Source: Prorocentrum cordatum
Taxonomy: Eukaryota; Sar; Dinophyceae; Prorocentrales; Prorocentraceae
Reading direction: 5' to 3'
DNA: 64,000 nt
Assembly (NCBI GenBank): GCA_963575745.1
Contig: CAUYUJ010015761.1
Coordinates: 149,892 to 213,891 of the forward strand
In this document: in pieces, positions 43,590 to 54,500 of the stretch
Layout of the letters: the number at the start of each line of letters is the position of its first letter
How positions within the stretch are numbered: position 1 is the first letter of the stretch
Translations under genes and position numbers: made by a program
Notes under the pieces: model-generated
Seen by the model: only the letters and a program-made list of their open reading frames with translations
The model's database searches: none
What the model was told of the DNA's origin: nothing

Positions 43590-44115
43590 CAGCCGGATGA
43601 CATCATTCCCAACCATCCTGTGGTGCTGGGTCCTCGCTCCGAAGAGACAGCGCCCCGCGTTCCTCCCACGTTCTCTTCCCGCTCGTCCCTCCTCCCATCC
43701 CCGCGTCTTCCCTCCGCATGCCCGTGTTTCGGCACACACACACACAGATTGCAACGCTTCGTGGTCCCGTAAGGGAGATCCACCGAAGGCCCCAGTGGCA
43801 GGGACCACATAGCGGCGTCGGCCCATTGTGGCGCACCCCTCACACGGTTTGCGGCCCCATAAGGAGCTCCACTGAAGGCCCCAGTAGCAGGATCCACATT
43901 GCGGCGCCGCCCCATTTTGGCTCACCCCCAACACGGATCGTGGCCCCATGGGGAGGTCAGCCGAAGGCCACTAGGGTCCACACGGCGCACCCTTCACACG
44001 GTTCGTGGCCACATAAGGATCTCAGCCGAAGGCCGCAACGGCAGGGTCCACATGGCGGCACCGCCCTATTTGAACGCACCCCTCACACGGTCAGTGGCCC
44101 CATAGGAAGCTCCAC
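43590..44115 (+). repeat. ~89-bp tandem block, plus-strand copy of 2991-3260
   Basis: After CCCAACCATCCTGTGGTGCT and a pyrimidine-rich interval, units with CACACGGTTCGTGGCCCCAT, CGAAGGCC and CATGGCGGC recur at about 43757, 43841, 43930, 43995 (shortened) and 44084. Confidence 0.85.
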
Positions 44116-44395
44116 CCAAAGCGGTGCCACAACTCGGTACTCACAAACTGCATATGGTTGTGCCCTTCGCCAAGATACAGGCCTGTTTCAGCACGGTCGG
44201 AGCTCCCGACCTCGTCTTTGAGCAGGATGCTTCAGCCACTTACGGGCAGGAGTGACCCTGCGCAGGAGTGGCATTTGGTGCGCGGCCTGCTGATCGCTGC
44301 ATGCGATGCGACAGCGGCTCGCGTGCTCGGATCTGGCCCCCGCGCGCCTGCCGAAAGCTGCGCACCAAAGGCCACTTCGACGAAGGGCCTTCCTC

Positions 44396-44590
44396 ACAGT
44401 CGGGGCGTTGACCCAAGGAAGCTTAAATAAGGAACGAGGCCCCTTGATCCCAAAAGTTAAGCTTGGATTTCCCATCGAAAACCTCAGGAAAACCCAAGCC
44501 AAACTGTAAAACAATCAAGGAACACGGAGCCCCTCCCCAACGAAAAGGGTTTCTTCTTCAGCGCCCTGACTGTACGTGCAGCCAGAATTC
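44396..44590 (+). repeat. ~190-bp dispersed repeat, copy 1
   Basis: Contains GGCGTTGACCNAAGGAA, AATAAGGAACGAGGCCCCTT, GGAGCCCCTCCCCAACGAAA and AGGGTTTCTTCTTCAG, in the same order as 49630-49820. Confidence 0.9.
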
Positions 44591-45090
44591 TCGAGCTGGA
44601 TCCATCCGTGAGGGCCCCAGGCCAAAAAAAGGGGTGACAACACCCATCGCGCGCTTCTCGGATGTTAAGGGCAGCTCGCGCCCTCGAAGCACCTCCCCTC
44701 CGCCTCATCGTCTATGATTATCACCGCCTCTTCCTCCTTCTCCTCCTCCTCCTACTCCTCCTCCACCTCCTCCTCCTCCTTCTCTTCCTCCTCCTCCTCC
44801 TCCTCCTCCTCCTCCTCGTGGCCCTCCTCTTCCTCCTCGAACTGCCCTCCTGCTGAGACCGGCAGGCTCCTCGAGCTTGTCGCTTAGGTAGAGCTCGCGG
44901 GACGCGTCTGGCACTTCCTGCGAGCGAGGCTCCCCCTCCGCCCTCCGTCACTTCCCTCCTCCTCGTCCGCGTCCTCGTCGTCGTCGTTCTCCTCATCCTC
45001 CTTCTCATTCTCCTCCGCCTCCTCCTCATCATCATCAGAATCCTCATCGTCCTCCTCCTCCTCTTTGTATCCCTTTCCTAATACATAACT
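44591..45090. repeat. Pyrimidine-rich triplet tracts
   Basis: (CTC)n at 44730-44860 and CTC/ATC at 44950-45075, separated by a short GC-rich stretch. Confidence 0.85.
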
Positions 45091-45095
45091 CCTCC

Positions 45096-45710
45096 CTGTC
45101 GCACCCCCAGACGTGTCGGTAGGATGGGCCAGGTTTTCCGCCTGAGACTTCTCACCATTTATGCTCCTGAAGCTTGAAAGTGATAACAGCTTTACGGATG
45201 GAGGGCGGGTCGTTTCCAAAATTGGGCTCTCATCTTAGCGCTGCGTGCACGCGTCATTAAAACATTGAGCATGTTCAAGGATAGAGGGCGAATGGTTTTC
45301 AAAATGTGACTCTCGCGGTAGCGCCGTGCACATTCGCCGCAAAACATTGCAATAGCTTCAAGCATGGAGGGCGGGTTGTTTCCAAAATGAGGCTCTCGCC
45401 TTGGAGCCACGCACATTCAGCTTGAAAGAATTTAACAGTTTCACGGATGGAGGGCGATTCATGTTCAAAATGAGACTCTCACCCGAGCGCCACGCACATT
45501 CGTCGTACAAGTGTGCAGCGTTTCAAGGAGGTGTATGGTCAAAGTCCCAGGAATGGTGTTCTGGCACGACTCAGGATTGTCAGGACGCAACAATCATGTT
45601 GATTCGCGGTGTTGAAGTCCCAGGAACGGTGCCTGGCACGAGTTAGTATTGTGATTCGCGGAGTTGAGGTCCTGGGAACTGCGTTTGGGCACGATTGAGG
45701 ACTATCAGAC
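45096..45710 (+). repeat. 83-bp satellite array with leader and trailing block
   Basis: Four units start at 45198, 45281, 45364 and 45447, exactly 83 bp apart. The leader (45096-45197) matches 2210-2315, and the trailing block (45539-45700, itself partly duplicated) matches 5078-5182. This locus therefore holds all three parts that are split between 2.2-3.0 kb and 4.9-5.2 kb. Confidence 0.92.
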
Positions 45711-45829
45711 GATAGTCTTGCAATGCAGCACATGCCGCGCAATGGAAATTGCTTCGTACATGGACCTGTGAAGAAGGAACTGGGAGGGAGGGCGTAATGC
45801 AACATCGCCGCACCATCTTGAGCTGCCAC

Positions 45830-46995
45830 TGGTCCTCCTCCTCCTCCTCCTCCTCCTCCTTCTCCTCCTCCTCCTCCCCCTCCTCCTCCTCCTCCTCATT
45901 CCTCCTCCTCCTCATCATCATCATCATCCTCCTCGTCCTCCTCCTCCTCCTCACTCCTCCTCCTTCCTCCTCCTCCTCCTCCACCTCCCCCTCCTCCTCC
46001 TCCTCCTCCTCCTCCTCCCTCCTCCTCCTCCTCCTCCTCCGCCTCCTCCGCCTCCTCCTCCTCTCCTCCGCCTCCTCCTCCTCCTCCTCCTCCCTCCTCC
46101 TCCTCCTCCTCCTCCTCCTCCTCCTCTCTCCTCCTCCTGCTCCTCCTCCTCCCCCCCCTCCTCCACCTCCTCCTCCTCCTCCTCCTCCTCCTCCTCCTCC
46201 TCCTCCTCCTCCCCTCCTCCTCCTCCTCCTACTCCTCCTCCTCCTCCTCCTCCTCCTCCTCATTCCCCTCCTCCTCGTCCCCCTCATCCTCCTCCTCCTC
46301 CCTCTCCATCTCCTCTGAAGCCTGCCATCTTACCAGATCCTTGTATTGGCCAGGCTCCTGGACTTCCTCAAGGCCTTGCTCCCTCGGCCCACTGGCACCT
46401 GACGGCCTAGAACCGCAACGGCTCACTGTGAAACTGCTGTTCCTCCTCTCTCCTGCTCCCCCTCCTCCTCCTCCTCCTCGTCCTCCTCCTCATCCTCTAC
46501 TCCATACTCCTCCTCACCCTCCCCTCCTCTTCCTCCTCCTTCCATCCTCATTCCCTCCTCCTTAGTCCCCCTCCTCCTCCTCCTCCTCCACTCCTCTCCT
46601 CTTCCTCCTCCTCCTCCTCCTCCTCCTCCCCTCCTCCCCCTCCTCCTACTCCTCCTCCTCCTCCTCCTCCTAATCCCCTCCTCCTCTCCTCCGCTACCTC
46701 CTCCTCCTCCTCCTCCTCTCCTCCTCCATCCTTCCTCCTCATCATCTCCTCCTCCTCATCCTCCTCCTCCTCCTCCTCCTCCTCCTCCTCCTCCTCCTCC
46801 CTCTCCATCTCCTCTGAAGCCTGCCATCTTAACAGATCCTTGTCTTGGCCAGGCTCCTGGACTTCCTCAAGGCCTTGCTCCCTCGGCCCACTGGCACCTG
46901 ACGGCCTAGAACCGCAACGGCTCACTGTGAAACTGCTTTTCCTCCTCTCTCCTCCTCCCCTCCTCCTCCTCCTCCTCCTCCTCCTCCACGGGCCT
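45830..46995. repeat. 1.1-kb (CTC)n tract with a duplicated 160-bp island
   Basis: CTC triplets dominate. The non-repeat island CCTCTCCATCTCCTCTGAAG to CACTGTGAAACTGCT occurs at 46301-46460 and 46800-46958, with only a few differences, 499 bp apart. Poly-Glu and poly-Ser frames are shadows. Confidence 0.95.
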
Positions 46996-48255
46996 TGAGC
47001 ACCCCGTGCATGTCTGCGATGTAGCGCTCCTGGCCCGGGCGCAGCAGGCGGGAGGCGGCCGCACGCCAGGACGTCCAAACAACATCCTCGCGGCGTGGCA
47101 AGCTCGCGACGGCACAATTTTCGCCATTCTCGTGTTCCTGGGGCCCTCACCATTCCCCTGAGATCGCAAAAGACGACTCGGATGGTTTGTTTTGTTTGTT
47201 ATATACATATAAAAAATGACTCGGAATGGAAAACCGGCCCCGGCACCTCTAGCGGGGATTGCGGGGGTCCACCGGGCGTTCAGATCGACGGGGCAGGAAC
47301 CCTCTGGCGTTTCTGACCCTCTCGCCGCTCCCGAAGCCCTTGACGCTTCCGACGGACCTGACGCTCCTGGCCCCAGGAATTTCGCGGCGCTTCTGCTGCT
47401 GCTGACGCTCTGGACCTTCAGGAGCTCCAGGAGCTTCAATACGCTGGGCAACGCCTCGTGGGGATCCCACACCACGCTGACCCGCGAAACCTCCGCGCCA
47501 GCATGGTGCAGGGCCCCTGGAGGGCCGAACACCACGCCATGGGGCCCCTGGAGGTCCGACGCTTCTGACCGCTCCTGCCCGATGCTGACGCTTCTGACGC
47601 TCCTGACGCGCCCGGCCCTCCTGGCGTGCTGACGCCCCTGACGCTCCCAACGTTCTCCCCGCGGTCCCAGCGCTCCGGGCGCCCGGTGCCCCGTCTGCGG
47701 GGGCTCGAGTTGCAAACAAAAACATCGCAACGTCGGAGGCCTGGGCAGCTCGGAGAGTGCCCGCAGAGGGCGGCCTGCCGTCGAGGCGTGCATGGCAGAC
47801 AGGTGGCAGGGACGCGAGGGCCTCGGAGGCGGAAGCGCTGGGATTTTTGTTTGGGGGGGCGGCGGCCGACAAGGGAAAACGGCGAAGGACGGGCCGCAGA
47901 GGCAAGGACTAGAAGGCCGGCCTCCTAGCTAGGGTCCGAGAAGATGTGGACGGAGGATCGCGTCGCATCGCCAAGGCATCGGCGAGGCATCGCCGACGTC
48001 GGCGACGTATCGGCGGCGTCGGCGCGTGGAGAACATTGGGCTCCGCATCGAGCCGCACCAGCGATGCATCGGCGATGCGGCGCACTCCGACACCAGCTGA
48101 GCGTCCTAGAAAGACACAAGGGTGCCCTAGATGACGGCGCGCGCCCTTACTAAGCGCGCCGACTGTATTCATCACCACCGTACCGCAGTTTACCACCGTG
48201 CCTGGCCAGGGCCATCAGGGGCCCGAGGACGGCCCTGGCCGAGGGGGGGTATAGC
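46996..48255. other. No assigned gene; ~9-bp periodicity at 47340-47700
   Basis: GACGCTCCT/GACGCTTCT units recur from 47340 to 47650, and GCATCGGCGA-type units at 47960-48040. A minus-strand frame at 46906-47793 has a protein-like middle (H-G-V-V-F-G-P-P-G-A-L) but overlaps the periodic sequence and has no known domain. Confidence 0.35.
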
Positions 48256-48420
48256 CGTCGTCTGAGGAGGGCAGGAAAGAGGAGGAGGAGTGGAAGGAGG
48301 AGGAGGAGGAGGAGGAAGAAAAGGAGGAGGAGGACGAGGAAGAGGAGGAGGAAAGCAGGAAGAGAAGGAGGAGGAGGAGGAGGAGGAGGAAGAAGAAGAA
48401 GAGGGCGACGTTCGCCTGCG
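48256..48420. repeat. GGA-rich purine tract
   Basis: GGA/GAA triplets; poly-Glu and Ser/Pro frames are shadows. Confidence 0.95.
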
Positions 48421-48950
48421 CGCTGAAGCCCGGTCCCCCCGAGGATGGAGCGGTGGCGCAGCGGCGCCGAGCATTCGAGGCAAAAACTGGAGGAATGTGT
48501 TGGCGGTGCATCGCGGGGCGCGGCGCAAGCTCGAGCCGGGAGGGCACAGCACAGCGAGAAGGCAAACGAGCGACGACCAAACACACGGATCTTTCGCGAG
48601 ATGGCACAGCGACCCTACGCGGTGGCTTACGCGGGCCGCCGGCGCGACGACGAGGGCGCGCACGTGCGGCCGTACGCGGGCGGCTGGCGCGCCAGTGTCG
48701 GCGCAGACGACCCCGTTTTTCGTTGCGTCGCTCCACTGGCGAGAGGCAGGGATGGACTCGAGATGGATTGGACTCAAGGAGGGGAGAGGGGCGAAGACAT
48801 CTGGTTTCAAAGCAGCAGGAGCAGCATACGGAACTTTGTTCACCGGTGTCGGCATCCAAATTCTCCCCGCCCGGGGGAGGAACGGCTCGGGATGAGAGAC
48901 TGGTCGTAGGAGTGGGGTCGAGAGCTCCAAGGGGCCAGCGACTTGAAAAA
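48421..48950 (+). other. No assigned gene; dispersed repeat at 48590-48715
   Basis: 48590-48715 matches 24930-25060. A plus-strand frame from ATG 48601 reads M-A-Q-R-P-Y-A-V-A-Y-A-G-R, but the matching copy at 24.9 kb is not open over the same length. Confidence 0.45.
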
Positions 48951-49620
48951 TTCTCGCGGCAGGGCCGTGCGGACTTTGCGTAAAAGGCGTCCCGATACGA
49001 TACGTTTTCTCTTGCCTGGATCTCCGTAGAAGTTGATGACTTGGACAATGGTTCGCAGCTTCGGAGAAGGTGATGATTTGAAGTTGATGTAACTGTTTCC
49101 CACCTGCTGGAGAGTGTGAGCACGCCCGTTAAAGATCTCCCGACGCCTCCAGGCCAGAAACAGCGATATATGAGACAGCTCGCAGCAGATGCAGGCAAGG
49201 GGGGGAAACGAGCCGAACCCCAGGGACACTTTGAGATCTGTCCGAAGAAACTTCGAATCGTGATCACTCCCACGGGCTTCCTGACTGCAGAAGATCCGAT
49301 GGTTTGTATAGGGCGATTCAGATGTTGGATCGTATCGTGTAAATGTTCGGGGCTTCTCCAAATCGAGCCAAGTAAAGACTGAACTTCCCGGGAAACAACC
49401 GGAAACTGGTCAGCGATTTCGAAATGGAAAGCGACGCAGGGGTCATCGACCTTGTCGATGGAAGCAGGGAGCCAATCATCGTGCAGTGATTCGCAGGGAG
49501 GGGTCGGTAGAGGCATGCAGGGGTCGACGAACCACACCTGGGAGGGTCCTGTGCACCAAATGGATCGGCAACCACAGAGCCAAGCAGCTCTGGCCTCCTA
49601 CTAACCGCTCGCAGGAACAC
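48951..49620 (-). pseudogene. Lower-GC open region, possible unrecognised gene remnant
   Basis: Base composition drops to near 50 % GC. On the minus strand, an ATG at 49516 opens a frame that looks protein-like for about 120 codons (A-F-H-F-E-I-A-D-Q-F-P-V-V-S-R-E-V). The signal then seems to continue in the frame spanning 49361-48840 (N-S-Y-I-N-F-K-S-S-P, then V-I-N-F-Y-G-D-P-G), implying a frameshift. A plus-strand frame at 49116-49382 is also plausible, so strand is uncertain. Codons are not GC3-biased, unlike the 26-29-kb genes. No family is recognised. Confidence 0.25.
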
Positions 49621-49629
49621 TTGTGCATA

Positions 49630-49820
49630 CAGTCGAGGCGTTGACCTAAGGAACCCTAAATAAGGAACGAGGCCCCTTTTTTCCCATAAGTTGAACGACG
49701 ATTTCCTGTCGAAAACATAAGGGAAGCCTGAGGCAAGCTGTAAAACACTTAAGGAACGCGGAGCCCCTCCCCAACGAAAAGGGTTCCTTCTTCAGGGCCC
49801 CGACTGTACGCTCCTCCTGA
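49630..49820 (+). repeat. ~190-bp dispersed repeat, copy 2
   Basis: Same landmarks and order as 44396-44590, roughly four-fifths identical by eye. Confidence 0.9.
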
Positions 49821-50039
49821 AAGCAGGGCAGAAGCAGGAAGAGGTGAACATCAAAACCTGCCCCGAGCGTTATCCTTCTCGCCGCCGAAAGTGTTCGCGA
49901 TCTCCTCTGCAAGGTAGCCAACCTCCCCTGGCCATGGGTTGCCCGTGGGTGTGGCAAGCGCCCCCGCCACGTCGTACGCTTCGCCTTTGCACAGGCCCCG
50001 GTCAGTCCGACAACGGCTCCACTGCGCAGATCTAAGGGA

Positions 50040-50445
50040 GCGCGATCTACCCTCGCCTGGCTTGAAAAATTCCCCCCCTTCTGCAAACCAGGAGGGGGGG
50101 GGGGAGGGGGGGGAAATTTCTCCCACTCCACCCTTCCTGGGAACAGGGGGAGGGGAGGGAACCCCCCCGAGGGCCCCCCCCCCGAACTTCCCCCCCCCCC
50201 CCCTGCCCAGGAACGGGGGGGGGGGGAATCAGAAATCCCCCCCCCATGCGAAGCGGGGGCGGGGGGGAAGAAGGCCCACCCCCCCTGGCGCGCACCGATG
50301 GGGGGGGCGAGGGAGAGCACGCCCCCGCCGGCTCGACTCGGGGGGGGGGGATGGGCAGGAGGGGGTCCGGGCCCGTGCCGGGGGGCCAGGGCAGGGGCCA
50401 GGGCCGGGGGCCAGGGCCGCGGGCCGTGGCTCCCACGCCCGAAGG
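50040..50445. repeat. G/C homopolymer-rich tract
   Basis: Runs of 7-14 G or C (e.g. 50095-50125, 50190-50235, 50340-50352), followed by GGGCCAGG-type repeats at 50385-50425. A similar pairing of GGGCCAGG-type repeats and G runs lies at 63010-63280 in the opposite orientation. Confidence 0.9.
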
Positions 50446-50449
50446 CCCA

Positions 50450-51265
50450 TATGAGCTCTGCTTGCGCTCTGCGTGGGCCTTGCGTCAGCGTTGTTCGCGC
50501 TCTGTTTTAAGCTGGAGCTTTGCTGGAGCTTCGGCTCAGCTCTGGTTGAGCTCTGCTGGAGCGCTGCTGGAACTTTTGTTTGAGCTTTGCTCAAGCTTTG
50601 TGTGAGTTTTGTTGGAGCTGTGCTTGAGTTGTATTTGAGCTTTGCTTGAATTTTGGTTGACCTTTGTTGGAGCGTCATTTGAGCTTTGTGTGAGCTTTGT
50701 TGGAGCGTTGTGTTAACTTGGTTGGAGCTGTGTTTCAGCTTTGTTTGAAAGTTGCTTGAGCTTTTGTGTGTGCTCTGTTTGAGCTTTACTTGATCTTCAT
50801 TTGAACTGTGTTGGAGCGTTGTTGGAGATGTGTGTTAACTTGTTTGAGCTTTGTAACAGAGCTCTGTGCGATCTTTGTTTCAGCGTTGGTTGAGCCTTGT
50901 TTGAGTTTTGTTTGAACTGTGTTTGAGCGGTGGTCGAAATTTGCTTGAGCTTTGTTGGAGCTGTGTGTGATCCGTGTGTGAGCTTTGATTAAGTTTTGCT
51001 TGAGCTTGTTTGAAATTTATTTGAGCTTTGTTTGGGGTTCGTTTGAGCTTTGTTGGAGCTTTGTTTGCGCTCTGTTCGAGTTTCGTTTGAGCTTTGTTTG
51101 AGCTTTGCTCGAGCTATGTACGTTTGAGCTGTGTGTGAGCTTAGTTTGAGAGTTGCTTGAGCTTTATTGGAGCGTTGCTCGAGTGATGTTTGAGCTTTGT
51201 TGGAGCTTTGTTGGAGCTTTGAAACCTTGTTTGAGCTTTGTGTGAGCTGTGAACTGTGTTTTAGC
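50450..51265 (+). repeat. TTTGAGCTTTGT minisatellite
   Basis: About 800 bp of 10-14-bp units built from TTTGAGCTTTGT and TTGGAGCTTTG, more degenerate at the left. It ends about 110 bp from the LTR element. Confidence 0.95.
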
Positions 51266-51377
51266 TTGCGACGACGGCGACGGCGACGACGAAAACGGCG
51301 ACGGCGACGGCGACGGCGACGGCAACCACTGGCACATTCAATGCAACCTTCACTCGGTGATAGTCACAATCACCACG

Positions 51378-51581
51378 TGTCACAGGGCTCGGGGGGCTCG
51401 GAGAGTAAAGGAGTAAGTGGGGAGGGCGAACGTACCTTTCTGTGCTCAGTCTGGAAACCTCAGCGACTCCAAAGTGAGTCGCTCCCTAAGCCTAAAAGGC
51501 TGTGCACAACTGCAGAACACAAAGAGAGGGGGAGAGGGAGAACAAGAACCCGGGACCAGGGCGAGCCGGGTTACGATGACA
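51378..51581 (-). repeat. 3' LTR of the copia element
   Basis: 204 bp bounded by TGTCA and TGACA. It differs from the other LTR by two substitutions and a 4-bp GGGA deletion. CACG at 51374-51377 matches CACG after the other LTR. Its first 11 nt in element sense supply the polyprotein stop codon. Confidence 0.95.
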
Positions 51582-54500
51582 GTGCACCCAACTTTGGTGG
51601 GTTCTGCAGGGGAAGACCCCCCGCCGGACCCACCCTGGCCTTGTAGGACAGGTACATGGGCTCGCCGGCACGAGCGGGAATCTGGCGGGCGACGCGTCCC
51701 GCCTCGGGCTCCTCGCGGCCTCCGCTCCTCCGGCTCCTCTCTGCCTCCTGTGGTACCTCCTCCTCTTCCTCAACCTCCTCGGCCTCCGCCTCTTCCTTCT
51801 TCCTAGAGCCGTGCTCCTCCTCGCTTCCACGGGGCCTATCCTCCTCAACCTCGTCCCTCCTCCTTGCTTCTTCGATCAAAGCTCTCCGGCTAGCCCCTCG
51901 AGATCGGGACTTAAGAGACATATTCAACGCTCGCTCGTCGAGGCGCCCCCCTTCGTCGACGAGACACATCGAACCTCGACACAGTAAATCGTGCAGGGCC
52001 AGATTGCTTTTTGACGGATCGGCGCGGGTCAATGGATCGGCAGGCATGCGCCCGTGGGGGAGCCAACGGATCTGCGAACCAGTCGAGCTCAAAGAATCTC
52101 TGACAACAGCAAGCTCGATCGCATTACGTCGATCGGACCGGGACCCAGCAGCATTCTTACTCAACGTGTCAAACACCGATTTGGCATCCACCACGGCCAG
52201 GGACGCAGCTCGATCACTCAACTCGCAAGTCGAGGACATCACAACCGAGAACGGGGAGGCCCCAAGATTCCAAGACGGCTTCTGAACATCTCCGAAGACC
52301 GCATCACGCCAAAGAACCTGCAAATACTGGGCCTCAGCCACAGCACCGCTCAAAGCGAGAGTCTCTGCAGCGACGGTGGAGCTGATCACCCGCTTCAGTC
52401 GCTGCGAGCGCCACGAGAGCAGTGACACGCGAGCTCTGCGGTTCGCCCGGATCGAGGCGTCCGCCGCCATTACCAGCCAAGCACCCTGAGATCCGCCGCG
52501 GCTCGCGGAGCCCGGTCCGGAGGCGTCGGACGCCGCGACGAACACAAGCGAAAGCGGGTCGAGCCCCCACACGGTCAGCCTCTGAGAGGCCGCGGCCTTC
52601 AAAAACTTGCAAACCTTGATGAGCGTGAGAGCGTGGGAAACGAGAGGGGTCGGCATGGCCCCCGCGAGAATCGAGGCCGATCCCGCCACGTCAGGACGCG
52701 ACTCCCTGGCCACCCACTGTACCTGGGCCACCACTGCTCGACACGACTTGACCTCAGTAGGCGCGAGGGGGGAATCAGGGTCACAGCGACGAGAGCGATC
52801 GAGAGGCATAACCGTAAGCTGCTCCCGTATATACTTTTCCTGATCAATGGTTATCAGATCCCTAAACTGGCGCAGGTGTCGACCGGCAAACTCCGAATCA
52901 GACTGGCACCACTTGCCAAACCGAAACCTGGACGTCGCTCTCTCCTTGAACCGATCCAAATACTCCTGGCGGCCGGTCACAATGAGGTCGTCGACCTCAA
53001 TAAGCACCAGGCCCTCAAGGGCCCCCATTCGGTCCCGTTTAAGCCAGAGGCACGGTTCAAGCATGGACTTAGTGAAACCCTCCCCCGCGAGCCAATCAGT
53101 CAGCGTCCGATGCCACAAAAGTGGAGCATCGTTAAGACCATATACGGGCGCAACCAACTCGATCAACTGATCTGGGCCAATCGGCAGACCCGAGCACGGT
53201 TCAACAAAAATCTTTCCTCGGGGGCGCTCTAAACGCTGGCTCTGGCAAAAAGCATTCTTCGCGTCAGCTATGGTAAGGGTCCATCCGAATGACGCGGCAA
53301 TCTGCAAACAGGTAAGAACGCTCTCGGACTGAGGTGTCGGGGCATAGACCTCCAAAGTTTCCGAGTCGGGATCCTGGTGCCCGTGGACGCACCAACGGGA
53401 TTTGGGCTCGGGGCGAGAACCTACCCCCTCAACCGGTTTCAGCCGTCTAACCATGCGAGAGGATAAGATGCGATCGGGTAACCGCCTCCGAGCTGACACC
53501 GACTCCTCAGGCGAAAGCACACGTACAGCTCCAGTGCCCAGCATCGCTGCCCATTCCTTAGCGTCTGACTCCGAAAATCGGGCGCGATCCTCCGGGGACA
53601 AGTCTTTGAGTCTCACCTCGGCCCCCCGGGGATTGATCTTGGGCGGGGTCTTGTCAGACGCCGAGGTCGGGTACGACAGCTCGTCGAAGGGACCTAAGTC
53701 TCTCAAAAAGAAGCTAGCCAGATCGGGGGCTCCCCGCACCGCGGACCACTCGAGGAGCTCTTGGACCAGAAAGCTATCCTGTTCCTCGTCAGGAGCGTCC
53801 CAATCACAATCACCTCCACTGGCCTCCGGGTCCTTTCCGCCGGCACCCTTACTTTCGCCGGCCTCCTCCGCCTTCTCGCCGAACTCCGCCAGGAAATCAC
53901 CGGCACTAGGGCGGGGCCCCGGGGACCTGCTCCTGCCCGAGGACCGCGCAGCGGGGGCCTCCGGGGACGCGCGAGCGCCCGACGACGGTCGAGCCCGGGG
54001 GACAGAGATGTCCCGCCCAGACCCCAAAACTCGTGCCAAAGGCGGCCACTCCCTCGCCATGGGAACGTCCAGCGCCGGGGCCTCCGGCGCCGGGCGAGGA
54101 AGCGGCTCGACGCTCTCAGGGACAGGATTGCTAGCGGCCCCCTTCGCTGAGGGGGAAAAAGCCGACCCAGGAGAGCCAGCGACAGGTTGACTTGGCGGGC
54201 CTTGGATTGCCGCCACTCGCTGCAAAACGGAGGGTCCGTCTGGGTACTCCTCAATCGGGGTAAGGCGCGGACGCTTATCCTGAGGCTCAGGGCCGGGGGA
54301 AAGCCTGACCTCGCTCCGGGTCTCCGGGAGGGCATCCGATCCAGGTTCCGAGGCGACCGATCCGACAGCGGGGACGAGGGAGTCCGCGGGGGCCGAGGGC
54401 ACCCTGGTGCCCTGGGAAACCTGGCGAGAGGGACCCTGGGAAATCGGCGGGTTCGGGATCACCGGGACTTGCTGCCTCGCCGAGGGGTCCTCCGGGGGCG

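Noticed and set aside
43905-43925. CCATTTTGGCTCA, 13 bases of the DinoSL
   Set aside because: It lies inside the ~89-bp tandem repeat whose other units read CCATT(T/G)TGGC(G/T)CAC, so the match is a variant of that repeat, not a leader.
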